A stretch of 64,000 nucleotides of DNA from CACIAM-69d sp001698445. Its GTDB lineage: Bacteria > Cyanobacteriota > Cyanobacteriia > CACIAM-69d. The stretch covers positions 1 through 64,000 of the forward strand of contig NZ_JAZAQF010000057.1 of NCBI RefSeq assembly GCF_043235035.1, written 5' to 3'. Shown here one piece after another: positions 17,290 through 25,988 of the stretch. Every line of letters starts with the position of its first letter. The first letter of the stretch is position 1. Both the position numbers and the translations under genes were made by a program. The notes under the pieces were generated by a model. It had not been told where the DNA came from. It saw only the letters and a list, made by a program, of their open reading frames with translations, and ran no database searches.

Positions 17290-18225
17290 CTAGGGATCCA
17301 GGTGATCAATCCGATCGCCCGCTGCCAGTTGCACCACGATCGGCTGGCCACCTTCCGTATGGTGTCGATCGGCCCATTCCCGCAGCACCCGATCTAAATC
17401 CGCCATCGCTTCCCCCAGGCGATCGGGCGCAATATCCAACTCCTCGATCGCCCGCATGGCCTGTTGTTTCTCCGGATTCGCCGCCCATTCCCGCAGCAAT
17501 CGGAAATAGGTCGCCGTGTCCTCCACCGCCGTGTAGCTTCGGGCCTCGGAATCCTTCGGAGTCCAGTAGGAAGCTCGCACCAAGGCATAGAACGGCATTC
17601 CCCAAGGCGAATCCAGCCGCGACACCGTTCCCGAATGCAACAATCGCCGCTTGATATGTTCCGTCAGGGCTTCGCTCAGGGGCATTTGCTGCTCGATCGG
17701 GAATGGCTCCTGCGATCGGCGATGCAAAAACTCAATTAGCTCCATGAACTGGAACGAGTTCAGAACCTGAGCATCAGGCAACTGATCCGGCAGTTTCCGT
17801 TCCAAATAATGCTTTTCTTCGCCGGTTAGGCTCGTCCCTGGAATCCGTGGCTGACCCGGCTTCCAGGGAAACCGCTCCATCCAAACCGCCGGTAACTGAA
17901 TCAGGTAGCGCGGCTCCTGGGATCCCAACATCCGCAGCAGCTTGCCTTCCGTCAAGGCCTCGCGCACCTCCTCCACAATCGCCTTCACCCGCTTTGGCTC
18001 AATGTGGTGCAAGTAGCCCGTATGGCGTAGGTTTTGCCCCTGCTCCAAATAGGTCAGGTAAATGGCGCATTTTGCCGCCGTAGCCGCCGCATCCAAAAAT
18101 GCCCCGTGGCGGTGGCCACCGGTTCGCATGGCACTAAAGGCCAAAAACAACAGGATGCGATCCATCGCTCCGGCGCTAATGCGCTCAATGAGATCGCGAT
18201 CGCTCAGTTGCGACTCTTCCAGCAC
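17290..18225 (-). CDS. hetR: HetR, heterocyst/filament pattern transcription regulator
   Basis: The protein has about 311 residues (Nostoc HetR has 299). Nearly every signature segment is present: AMDRILLFLAFSAMRTGGHRHGAF (in parts), DAAATAAKCAIYLTYLEQGQ, EPKRVKAIVEEVREALTEGK, MLGSQEPRYLIQLP, EFLHRRSQEPFP with the Ser equivalent to the essential Ser152, HIKRRLLHSGTVSRLDSPWG and MPFYALVRA. HetR is a dimeric DNA-binding regulator that controls heterocyst differentiation in Nostoc and also occurs in filamentous species without heterocysts. GTG 18225 has AGGA 9 nt upstream; TTG 18246 is an alternative. No hetP, patS/patX or nif genes are near. Confidence 0.95.
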   Translation of the reverse strand: MLEESQLSDRDLIERISAGAMDRILLFLAFSAMRTGGHRHGAFLDAAATAAKCAIYLTYLEQGQNLRHTGYLHHIEPKRVKAIVEEVREALTEGKLLRMLGSQEPRYLIQLPAVWMERFPWKPGQPRIPGTSLTGEEKHYLERKLPDQLPDAQVLNSFQFMELIEFLHRRSQEPFPIEQQMPLSEALTEHIKRRLLHSGTVSRLDSPWGMPFYALVRASYWTPKDSEARSYTAVEDTATYFRLLREWAANPEKQQAMRAIEELDIAPDRLGEAMADLDRVLREWADRHHTEGGQPIVVQLAAGDRIDHLDP

Positions 18226-18579
18226 GCGGTGAGATCCTGAACCCAAAACAGCTAACCCTCAATATCAGACCAGCTTCAATAGAACTTTCACGGGAGCGCT
18301 TTCATGGGCAAGCGCGGAACAATAACCGAATGACCGATCGCGATCGCGCCAAAAACGCCACCCGATCGACTGACCTTAAAGCAACCTGCGTAGACCCACC
18401 GGCCCAAAAAACCGGGACAGTCAACCGCCAGCGCCGCCTTAACGCCCCCATTTCCCCTTCAGCAAGGAAGTTTCTAATAATCGCCCCATTGTGCCATTGG
18501 TACTCTGAGACGGCCAAGGGCGATCGTCAGAGATTGGGGGGGAAATACCCGGATGGGTGATTCCCCTTGGGCTTCCAAC
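18226..18579. other. Intergenic region upstream of hetR
   Basis: About 350 nt holding the hetR leader and the 3' flank of no other recognised gene on the plus side; the double-ACT gene ends at 18580. A small hairpin GCGCTT (18296-18301) / AAGCGC (18310-18315) is visible. I see no clear copy of the Nostoc HetR-binding palindrome. Confidence 0.45.
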
Positions 18580-19299
18580 TTAGCACCCCATCAGACGTTG
18601 ACGAACCCCTTCCGCAATTCGTTGACCCAGATATTCCGGAATCAAGCTCTCATTGGGGCCCAGTAGATACAAAATCAGCCTTGTTCGTCCCCGCCACACC
18701 AGCAAATTGGCATTCACCACCAGCAAATCCTCTTGCCAGATGGCATACATCACCTTGTAGAACAACCCCGGCTGGTTATCCGCCTCAATCAACAGAGCAG
18801 GCAAATGGAATACCGGATCCACATAGAACTCCGTTTCCACCTGCTCCAACCCCGCATCCAGGTTGAACTCCACCGCTAGCATCTCTTCCACCTCAAAGTG
18901 GCCAGCCAGAGCTTCGCGAATGGCGCGGCAAACATTTTCCGAAGTCTTCTCCGTCAGGGCCTTGCTGCCCCGAGACACCACCAACTTGATGAACACCAGC
19001 ATTGGTGGGTGAATTTGCCCGTAAAGGCTCAGGCTGTGGATCGTCAGGCCATAGGCCGCTAGCACCCCAAAAATGTCACTGAGCAGAAAGGATTGGTTGC
19101 GATAGGCAAAATGCAGTGCGCTTTTGCCCCCTTCCGGCTTCAGTTCAATGACCGCTTGACGAGTTTTGTAGAGTTGATAGGCCAAGCGCAGATTTTGCAG
19201 TTGAATTTCACTGCTGACAAACTGCTCGTAAAATTGCGGAAAGGCCCGGTTGAAGCGCTTGAGCAAGTCGAGCGTTGAGGGCTTGAGACCCGAACTCAT
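18580..19299 (-). CDS. Protein with two ACT-like domains
   Basis: The protein has about 239 residues. A helical N-terminus (LKPSTLDLLKRFNRAFPQFY) leads into a first ACT-like unit around residues 65-130 (NQSFLLSDIFGVLAAYGLTI, then SLYGQIHPPMLVFIKLVV). A second lies around 160-225 (LPALLIEADNQPGLFYKVMY, then VVNANLLVWRGRTRLILYLL). The D-x-P-G-L/D-I-F-G turn plus helix is the ACT hallmark, usually a small-molecule sensor, as in the GlnD C-terminus. There is no catalytic domain, so a ligand-binding regulator is the likely role; the ligand is unknown. ATG 19299 is chosen over GTG 19323 because it starts the helical region more naturally; neither has a strong Shine-Dalgarno. Confidence 0.75.
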   Translation of the reverse strand: MSSGLKPSTLDLLKRFNRAFPQFYEQFVSSEIQLQNLRLAYQLYKTRQAVIELKPEGGKSALHFAYRNQSFLLSDIFGVLAAYGLTIHSLSLYGQIHPPMLVFIKLVVSRGSKALTEKTSENVCRAIREALAGHFEVEEMLAVEFNLDAGLEQVETEFYVDPVFHLPALLIEADNQPGLFYKVMYAIWQEDLLVVNANLLVWRGRTRLILYLLGPNESLIPEYLGQRIAEGVRQRLMGC

Positions 19300-20119
19300 A
19301 CCGGATGAAACCGCACCTGCCACCGTGTTTTACCGCTGATAGCGCTTTGAATCCATCTTGACATTCCGTCACTGTTTCACTAACAATTGCCGCAATTTGC
19401 TAACAAATGCCGCAATCGGGAAACATCCTGTGTGGTGGCGGTGAAGTTGGCTTCATCCGCTCTACAGGCTGACACAACCCAACCGGTCGCTTTTCGCGCA
19501 CTAACCACAGTGGGCGATCGCAACTAGGAGCACCCTTCAGAGCCAGCCAGCAGAGCAGGCAAACTTCAGAGCAAGCAAGGGTGACGGCGCAGTCGCCGGT
19601 TCCGCAACGCGACTTTAACAGGGCTTTGTAGATGGCCTGATTATCTCAATCGATGGCAGGCCAAGGGACTTGGCTTATAGTCCCCATTAAAACCTATATT
19701 GGCATAGAAATTGGCGGCTCGGTGGGCAACCCCGCCCCTTGAACCAGAGAAGCACCAAACCGGCAGATGGCTGGGCTGGCCGGGCAGTGGCGAAACCGCT
19801 GAATCGATCGCTGAGGTTCATCAATGGCTCCTGAATTCTGGTTTGAATCCGGGGTTGCGGTGGCTTCTTTTCAGCCTTGGGTTGCCAGTTGCCGGGAATG
19901 ATCCAAGTTTCGCGCAACCCATGGCACAATAGAGCGCAATCGCAGCGTTTTCTAAACCAACCTCAACCAACCATGGCGTGGTAATCACCGCACGGTGCAG
20001 AGCGATCGCGCCCCTTGCCGGTTGAGTGATTAGCCCCATGGCTGCATCGTCGTTGTGACGAATTAGTCTCGGGTAATGGCGGTCGCTGGCAAGTGTTAAG
20101 ACAGATCGTGTAGGCTCAC
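19300..20119. other. 820-nt divergent intergenic region
   Basis: No gene recognised on either strand. It contains a 20-nt direct repeat (19381-19400 and 19401-19420, type TAACAATTGCCGCAATTTGC). The rest is unique sequence of ordinary composition. Confidence 0.45.
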
Positions 20120-20644
20120 ATGGGGTTTTGGAAGAGCTTATTTGGAACACAGGGCGATCGCCCGGCCGCAACGGTCGAGGCGGTTCCCGGCTATCAACCC
20201 CTGGAGCGAGATCCGCAAACGGGTGAGATTCGGATTTTTTTTAGTACCGATCGCGATATTGATCTGTACGATCTTGAAGAGCTTTGCGATGCGGTGGGCT
20301 GGGCCCGTCGGCCCCTGCGCAAGGTGAAAAAGGCGATTCAACACAGCTTCTTGGTGCTGTCCATGTGGGAACAGCGGGGAGCAAAGCGGCGACTGATTGG
20401 CTTTTCGCGGGCCACGTCGGATCACGCTTTCAATGCCACCGTGTGGGATGTGGTGGTGCATCCAGATTTCCAGGGCCGAGGTTTTGGCAAGGCGTTGATG
20501 CGCCAAACGATCGAGCAGTTACGCCGCGAAGACATCAGCAACATTACGCTCTTTGCCGATCCCCACGTGGTGGATTTCTACAAAGGTCTGGGGTTCATGC
20601 CCGATCCGGAAGGGATTAAGGGCATGTTTTGGTATCCAGATTAA
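20120..20644 (+). CDS. GNAT N-acetyltransferase, Ycf52/NSI-like
   Basis: The protein has 174 residues. The C-terminal two thirds is a GNAT fold: LIGFSRATSD (strand), VWDVVVHPDFQGRGFGKALM with the acetyl-CoA pyrophosphate loop Q-G-R-G-F-G, then NITLFADPHVVDFYKGLGF. An N-terminal part (about 1-60) with EIRIFFSTDRDIDLYDLEEL resembles the cyanobacterial and plastid Ycf52/NSI group, members of which acetylate protein or arylalkylamine substrates. The substrate here is not deducible. The start is ATG 20120. tRNA-Pro follows 146 nt downstream on the same strand. Confidence 0.85.
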   Translation: MGFWKSLFGTQGDRPAATVEAVPGYQPLERDPQTGEIRIFFSTDRDIDLYDLEELCDAVGWARRPLRKVKKAIQHSFLVLSMWEQRGAKRRLIGFSRATSDHAFNATVWDVVVHPDFQGRGFGKALMRQTIEQLRREDISNITLFADPHVVDFYKGLGFMPDPEGIKGMFWYPD

Positions 20645-20790
20645 GGCTGAGCGGGTGGCGGTTGGAGTCCCTGCGTCTGTTCTCCCTCAGCATTCAAAGC
20701 GTTGTGATATGATGGCCGTGTCTGTGGCTGTGGGCGGGCTTGTTCTCGTTCAGTCCACCAGTGCCAGCCATTAACGTTGGCCACCGACAC

Positions 20791-20864
20791 CGGGATGTAG
20801 CGCAGCTTGGTAGCGCGCCTGCTTTGGGAGCAGGATGCCGCAGGTTCAAATCCTGTCATCCCGA
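20791..20864 (+). tRNA. tRNA-Pro (anticodon TGG)
   Basis: The cloverleaf starts CGGGATGTAGCGCAGCTTGG. The anticodon arm is CCTGC-TTTGGGA-GCAGG with anticodon TGG, the T arm is CAGGTTCAAATCCTG, and the acceptor closes CGGGATG with CATCCCG, discriminator A. No encoded CCA. Confidence 0.96.
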
Positions 20865-21324
20865 TTCAGCAATTTCAAAAACGCCCGAACCCAAGTCAGA
20901 ACTTGGGCCGCCGTTGGCGATCGCAATCTGCGGGTTCGATCAAAATTGATCGAAATCAAAATCGATCGAACCGGATCTGCCACGACCTCCAAGCCAATCA
21001 TCGGGGCAAGGGGTTTAGGCCCTGTCGTCATTTCCATCGCCGTAGGGGTTGGGTCTCCCAACCCTAACCCGGGCGATCGCCACAACCCTGTCCACCCCTG
21101 GGAATACCCAAGGATCACGGGAACCGGGCGGGGAAACTCCGCCCCTACGACTGATTGGTTTAAAGAACGAGGTCATCAGGGTTTCAGGAAATTTGACGAC
21201 ACGCCCTAAACCCCTTGTCTTCGGTCTGTTTAGGATTGCTTGATCAATTCCCTAAACCATTGACCCATGATGATTAACGATCGACTGATTGATTTTGGTT
21301 ATCGACTCTGGTGATCAGTTCTGA
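20865..21324. other. Intergenic region after tRNA-Pro, mostly a MITE-like element
   Basis: Behind the tRNA lies an imperfect inverted repeat GGTTCGATC (from 20935) / CGATCGAACC (to 20972), followed from 21007 by the MITE-like element. No gene recognised between 20865 and 21324. Confidence 0.5.
21007..21217. mobile_element. MITE-like element with about 30-bp terminal inverted repeats
   Basis: The left end (21007-21035) starts CAAGGGGTTTAGG and continues to GTCGTCATTTCC. The right end (21187-21217), read in reverse complement, starts with the same 13 bases and continues GTGTCGTCAAATTTCC. About 27 of 29 aligned positions agree, with one 2-nt gap. The 150-nt interior has no ORF but carries a perfect 8-bp hairpin (GGGTTGGG-TCT-CCCAACCC, 21046-21064) and GGGCGG/CCGCCC (21126-21144). 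Size, inverted ends and lack of coding capacity fit a miniature inverted-repeat element. I could not identify a target-site duplication. Confidence 0.7.
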
Positions 21325-21441
21325 TTATTGATCAATCGTTTTGATGGACTCGATTGCCTGCCAAATCATCACACCCGTGAAGGACAGCACAAACAGCAAC
21401 TGAAACAGATAGAGGCCGGGATAGGTTTCCAAAGAAATCAT
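21325..21441 (-). CDS. Small single-span membrane protein (38 aa)
   Basis: ATG 21441 to TAA 21325 encodes a 38-residue peptide: MISLETYPG, then a hydrophobic helix LYLFQLLFVLSFTGVMIW, then QAIESIKTIDQ. A short polar N-terminus, one membrane helix and a short C-terminus is the form of the many tiny subunits of photosynthetic and NDH complexes. I do not match it to PsbI/J/K/L/M/T/X/Y, PetG/L/M/N or PsaI/M. There is no obvious Shine-Dalgarno. It is too short for usual ORF cut-offs. Role unknown. Confidence 0.5.
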   Translation of the reverse strand: MISLETYPGLYLFQLLFVLSFTGVMIWQAIESIKTIDQ

Positions 21442-21916
21442 GATTAGAGGTGGGGATCTTGTGTTGGGGGTTCGATCGGCTCGTTGATTTCAACAATACT
21501 CGATCAATTGAGACCCTGGGGAGCCACGCAGGTCAGGCCGCGCAATAGTAAACTAACCGGATAGGCCAGGGGGCCGAAATGGTTAGATCCACGGCGATCG
21601 CTCCTTCAGGTGCTGTGGTTGGCCGCTGGTCTGCCTCTGGTCTCGATCGCGAGTTTTGCAACGTTGGCAACCATGATCATCGGCTCTAGATTGATGTTCG
21701 TATTCGTCAGCTCGGTAGATTCGGTGTCGGTAGGTTGGTGATCGATCGGGCTGTGTCCCGATCACCCTGGATCGGTCACGCTGGATCGATCGCCCATCGG
21801 AGCATCAGAGGATCATCGGAAGAGCATCTAATGGAGATCGCCGGTTCTGTGGTTGCCAATGGTTGCCAACGTTTGCCAATTCCCCATAACCACCCAACCC
21901 GCACTGCTACAAACCG
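21442..21916. other. Divergent intergenic region upstream of lysA
   Basis: About 475 nt rich in CGATCG cores, with a degenerate 14-15-nt direct repeat near 21760-21790 (CACCCTGGATCG / CACGCTGGATCG). Nothing coding recognised. Confidence 0.4.
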
Positions 21917-23347
21917 ATGGTTGCTACGCCCGCTGCTCGCCCCCAAACCAATCACGCTGATCAGACGGATCCCCAAACCTCCAGCCTGCAATATCTCCGC
22001 CCCCAATCCGAAGCCGGCCCTGAGCCATCGCCCAACCAACTGTTGATGCCCCTTACGGCCCGCGTGAACGATCGCGACCATTTGGAAGTGGGCGGTTGCG
22101 ATGTGGTGGAGCTGCTGGAACAGTTTGGCTCGCCTCTATACATCCTGGATGAGGAAGGGCTGCGGGCCGCCTGTCGCCAATACCGAGACTCATTCACGCA
22201 GTTTTATGCGGGAGAATCCCAGGTGCTCTATGCTTCCAAGGCCTGGAGCTGTTTGGCGATCTGCGCGATCGCCCAGTCGGAAGGCTTGGGTGTGGATGTG
22301 GTGTCGGCGGGCGAAATCCTTACGGCCCTGCGAGCGGGCACGCCGGCCGCCAAGATTTATTTGCATGGCAACAACAAATCCCGGGCTGAGCTGGAATTGG
22401 CCGTGCGATCGGGCTGCAACATCATTACCGACAACTGGCTTGACCTGCACACCTTGGCCAGCTTCTCCGCCTCGGAGCCAATTCGGGTGATGGTGCGGAT
22501 CACGCCCGGCATTGAATGCCACACCCACGAATACATCCGCACGGGCCACATTGACAGCAAGTTTGGCTTTGATCCAACCCAAGTAGATGAAGTGCTGGAG
22601 TTTTTGGCCCAACAACCCCATTTGCACTGCATTGGACTACATGCCCACATCGGCTCTCAAATCTTTGAGCTGCAACCCCACCGCGATTTGACCGATACTC
22701 TGGTGCAGTGGTTCGTTAAGGCCCAGCAGTTGGGACTGCCGGTGGCGGAGTTGAATGTGGGCGGTGGTTTGGGCATTCGCTATACGGAATCCGATGACCC
22801 GCCGAGCATTGAGCAGTGGGTGCAAACGATCGCCCAAGGGATCACGACAGCCTGCGATCGGGCGGGGTTGCCCCTGCCCAAGTTGCTGTGCGAACCGGGT
22901 CGATCGCTGGTGGGGTCTTCTTGCCTCACGGCCTATCGGGTTGGCAGCCAAAAAACGGTTCCCAGCATCCGCACCTACGTTTCTGTGGATGGCGGCATGT
23001 CCGATAATCCCCGACCGATCACGTACCAATCCTTGTATCGATCGGTGGTGGCGAACCGGATGAGCGCCCCTTGCACGGAAACGGTTACCGTAGCCGGTAA
23101 GCATTGTGAATCAGGCGATGTGCTGATTCGGGATGCTCAACTGCCGGCCCTGGAAACGGGGGATGTGTTGGTGGTGTTGGCCACGGGGGCCTATAACGCC
23201 AGCATGGCCTCGAACTATAACCGCGTGCCCCGACCGGCGGCGGTTTTGGTGCGCAATGGTCAGGCAGATTTGATTCTGGAACGGGAAACGGATGAAGACT
23301 TGCTGCGGTTTGATCGCCTGCCCGATCGTCTGCAAGGGCTGAGCTAG
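21917..23347 (+). CDS. lysA: Diaminopimelate decarboxylase LysA
   Basis: A PLP enzyme of 476 residues that makes L-lysine from meso-diaminopimelate. Motifs are VLYASKAWSC with the PLP-binding Lys (about residue 108), the barrel segments GVDVVSAGEILTALRAG and GLHAHIGSQI, the phosphate loop LNVGGGLGIRY, and CEPGRSLVG plus SGDVLIRDA near the active-site Cys. About 45 extra N-terminal residues rich in Pro/Gln precede the conserved start. The start is ATG 21917. It is first in a same-strand run with cdaA (117 nt later) and uppS, and dapA of the same pathway is at 55 kb. Confidence 0.96.
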   Translation: MVATPAARPQTNHADQTDPQTSSLQYLRPQSEAGPEPSPNQLLMPLTARVNDRDHLEVGGCDVVELLEQFGSPLYILDEEGLRAACRQYRDSFTQFYAGESQVLYASKAWSCLAICAIAQSEGLGVDVVSAGEILTALRAGTPAAKIYLHGNNKSRAELELAVRSGCNIITDNWLDLHTLASFSASEPIRVMVRITPGIECHTHEYIRTGHIDSKFGFDPTQVDEVLEFLAQQPHLHCIGLHAHIGSQIFELQPHRDLTDTLVQWFVKAQQLGLPVAELNVGGGLGIRYTESDDPPSIEQWVQTIAQGITTACDRAGLPLPKLLCEPGRSLVGSSCLTAYRVGSQKTVPSIRTYVSVDGGMSDNPRPITYQSLYRSVVANRMSAPCTETVTVAGKHCESGDVLIRDAQLPALETGDVLVVLATGAYNASMASNYNRVPRPAAVLVRNGQADLILERETDEDLLRFDRLPDRLQGLS

Positions 23348-23463
23348 ACCTCCCGCCCCCCGTTTTGCCCCCAGGGTTCATCAACGGTTGTCCATTGGGG
23401 GCCTGCGCATTGGGGGCCTGCGCCATTTTGTAGACCGATTCTTGAGTTGTCCGAGACCCGCTG

Positions 23464-24300
23464 TTGCTGCTGCAAGCGATCGATATCGGCCTAGTTTTGC
23501 TCCTGACGTATGCCCTGTTGGCCGTCGTCGGCGAACGGCGAACCCTGTGGATGGTGCGCGGGTTCGTCGTACTGATGTTGGCGGCGGCAGTGGCCCAACG
23601 TTGGGGGCTGTCGCTCTTGAGTTTTTTTCTGGGCAACTTGACGGTTGGGGCGGCCGTGGCCATGGCCGTTATGTTGCAGTCAGAGTTTCGGCGCTTGTTG
23701 GAAAAGTTGGGCCGGGGCCAAGTGGGGGAGTTGTTGTCCCGATCGCCCGACACGGCCCCAGGTGCCGACAACACGATCGATGAGCTGGTAGACGCGGTGC
23801 GGGAACTGTCCCAAAACCGCACTGGGGCCCTGTTGGTCTTGGAAACCAGCGGCACGATCGATGAGCGCGATTTTTCCGTGCCCGGGGTGCGTTTGGATGC
23901 GGAAGTCTCAAAAGAGTTGCTGCAAACCATTTTCCAAACCTCCACCCTGTTGCACGACGGAGCGGTTTTTATTCAGGGTGATCGGGTCACTTCAGCGGGA
24001 GCCATTTTGCCCCTGTCCGATCGCCAGGCCTCTCGCCAGCTTGGAACTCGCCACCGGGCCGCCATGGGCGTGACGGAACGGATGGCCAACTGCCTTTGCA
24101 TCGTCGTTTCCGAAGAAACCGGGTCGATTTCCGTGGCAGAGCGGGGCCAACTGGAACGCCCGATCGCCAGCAGTCGCCTGCGGGAAATTTTGAAAACCAA
24201 GCTCGCCTCGCCCAGCGATCGGGAACAGCGAGTCACGTCCCTGCGGCACTTGCGACGACAGTTGTTATCCTTCACCGGCCTGTGGCGCAAGCGGCGATAG
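23464..24300 (+). CDS. cdaA: Diadenylate cyclase CdaA
   Basis: The enzyme makes c-di-AMP from two ATP. Of 278 residues, membrane helices cover about 1-80 (IDIGLVLLLTYALLAVVG and two more), followed by a short coiled coil and the DAC domain with TLLHDGAVFIQ (DGA motif), LGTRHRAAMG (RHR motif) and IVVSEETGSISVA. TTG 23464 is essentially forced: in-frame stops occur at 23431 and 23443, so the N-terminus is about ten residues shorter than in Bacillus CdaA. It lies between lysA and uppS, linking c-di-AMP to cell envelope genes. In cyanobacteria c-di-AMP is tied to osmotic and day-night physiology. Confidence 0.93.
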   Translation: MLLQAIDIGLVLLLTYALLAVVGERRTLWMVRGFVVLMLAAAVAQRWGLSLLSFFLGNLTVGAAVAMAVMLQSEFRRLLEKLGRGQVGELLSRSPDTAPGADNTIDELVDAVRELSQNRTGALLVLETSGTIDERDFSVPGVRLDAEVSKELLQTIFQTSTLLHDGAVFIQGDRVTSAGAILPLSDRQASRQLGTRHRAAMGVTERMANCLCIVVSEETGSISVAERGQLERPIASSRLREILKTKLASPSDREQRVTSLRHLRRQLLSFTGLWRKRR

Positions 24301-24589
24301 ATGCCAGTGACCAATGCAAGCTCCACCCCTCAACTATCCCATTTCGGCCCTCAATTCAAACGGCCCAGCCAACCTCTAGATTCGCCAGAAAACGCCCATA
24401 CCCAGTGGGGCCGCCCGGTGAGAGCGTCGAGTTGCGATCGTTCGGGTATGCTCATGGGGAGCAAGCCAGCAATTTTTGTTGGCACGCGCTAATCTGAACG
24501 AGACTTCCTGCACAACTGCTCTCAAATTCACCTCCCATTGCGTTCTCCATTCGCAAAGGTGGTGAAGACTTTATCTTGCGTCGATTCAT

Positions 24590-25348
24590 ATGACCGCAAA
24601 ACAACTCCTATCGCGTGAATTGCCCGCCGATCTCGATCGAGCGCTGTTGCCTCGCCATGTTGCTGTGATTATGGATGGCAACGGCCGCTGGGCAAAGCAG
24701 CGCGGCCTTCCACGCATCATGGGCCATCGCCGGGGAGTTGATACCCTTAAAGACTTAATTCGTTGCTGCAAAGATTGGGGCATTCAAGCCCTCACGGTCT
24801 ACGCTTTTTCGACGGAAAATTGGGGTCGCCCCGCCGAAGAAGTAGACTTTTTGATGATGCTTTTTGAGAAAGTTCTGCGGCGAGAACTGCAAGAATTAAT
24901 TGAAGAGTTGGTGCGCATTCGATTTGTGGGCAATATCCATGCGCTGCCCGATTCTTTACAGGCAGAAATTGCCCATGCTTCAGATCTCACGCGCCACAAC
25001 AATGCCCTGAATTTCACCGTAGCCACCAACTACGGAGGACGGCAAGAAATTTTGCAGGCCTGTCGAGCGATCGCCGCTCAAGTCAAGAATGGTGACCTAG
25101 CGATCGAAGCCATTGATGAACAGCTCTTTGAACAACACCTTTACACACGCGAACTCACCGATCCCGACTTGATCATTCGCACCAGCGGCGAAATGCGGGT
25201 CAGCAATTTTTTATTGTGGCAAATTGCCTACGCAGAGCTTTACGTCACCGAAACCCTGTGGCCAGAGTTCGATCGCGCCGCTTTCCATCAAGCCCTCATG
25301 AGCTATCAAAAGCGCGATCGACGCTACGGCAAAGTGCGCACCAAATAA
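24590..25348 (+). CDS. uppS: Isoprenyl transferase (undecaprenyl diphosphate synthase family)
   Basis: The protein has 252 residues. The enzyme condenses isopentenyl diphosphate units onto an allylic primer in cis, giving the C55 lipid carrier for peptidoglycan and polysaccharides. Motifs are HVAVIMDGNGRWAKQRGLP with the catalytic Asp, GHRRGVDTLK, TVYAFSTENWGRP, FTVATNYGGR and DLIIRTSGEMRVSNFLLWQ. The last block carries the E-x-R-x-S-N motif; it ends in a typical YAELYVTETLWPEF. The start is ATG 24590. Its stop codon is directly joined to a 13-nt tandem repeat array. Confidence 0.96.
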   Translation: MTAKQLLSRELPADLDRALLPRHVAVIMDGNGRWAKQRGLPRIMGHRRGVDTLKDLIRCCKDWGIQALTVYAFSTENWGRPAEEVDFLMMLFEKVLRRELQELIEELVRIRFVGNIHALPDSLQAEIAHASDLTRHNNALNFTVATNYGGRQEILQACRAIAAQVKNGDLAIEAIDEQLFEQHLYTRELTDPDLIIRTSGEMRVSNFLLWQIAYAELYVTETLWPEFDRAAFHQALMSYQKRDRRYGKVRTK

Positions 25349-25411
25349 AGTTCACGATCAAAGTTCACGATCAAAGTTCGCAAATAAAGTTCGCGAATAA
25401 AGTTTGCACCC
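25347..25411. repeat. 13-nt tandem repeat x5, starting in the uppS stop codon
   Basis: Units at 25347, 25360, 25373, 25386 and 25399, type AAAGTTCACGATC drifting to AAAGTTCGCGAAT. The array begins with the last two bases of the uppS TAA. The unit sequence is unrelated to the 13-nt array at 9632. Confidence 0.9.
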
Positions 25412-25528
25412 AAGCATCGCACCCCAATAATGACGGGTTGAACCTCAAGTTCACTAGCGATTTTCAAGAATTTCGTTCAAGGCTTTCGCGCAAAACTTCG
25501 GATCAAGATTCCAGCGCAGGACTCTGAT

Positions 25529-25801
25529 TCAGGGCCCTGAGAAAATTGCATCTTCAATATCCCGCCGACTCAAGGAATATTTAAACGATCGCTGGGTAGA
25601 CTCTCCAGATCCATCCGCATCCAAGTAGTAAACCGTCAGGCGATCTTCTTCTAGATATAGCTTTGCTTGCCAAGCATTCTTTTGGATGTGCCAACAATGC
25701 AATGCTTCGCGATCTTGGGTGCAACCTTGGGATAGCAGCCACGTCTCAATTTGTGGCAAAGGATGGTTATAAAGGGGCGAGTCTTCTGAGGGCAGGGTCA
25801 T
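25529..25801 (-). CDS. DUF3143 family protein
   Basis: The protein has 90 residues. It begins LPSEDSPLYNHPLPQIETWL, has LHCWHIQKNAWQAKLYLEED in the middle and ends QRSFKYSLSRRDIEDAIFSG. This matches the cyanobacterial DUF3143 family as I know it: small, soluble and of unknown function, found across the phylum. The start is ATG 25801. It is on the minus strand downstream of the adenylate cyclase gene, with 250 nt and a strong hairpin in between, so it is probably a separate unit. Confidence 0.85.
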   Translation of the reverse strand: MTLPSEDSPLYNHPLPQIETWLLSQGCTQDREALHCWHIQKNAWQAKLYLEEDRLTVYYLDADGSGESTQRSFKYSLSRRDIEDAIFSGP

Positions 25802-25988
25802 AACAACAGCAGAGATCGGGGACTGAAAATCAATCGATCGTTAATCGCAACAATCGGTAGCAGTGATTGAATATTCTGATTTTGGGAGCTTCAATCACAA
25901 TTGAGGGCCGCCCTGCATTGTAAAGGAATTTGGTGGAAGCGGCTAGCCAACACTACCGGCTTGCATTATCAACACCCATCATTTCTAG

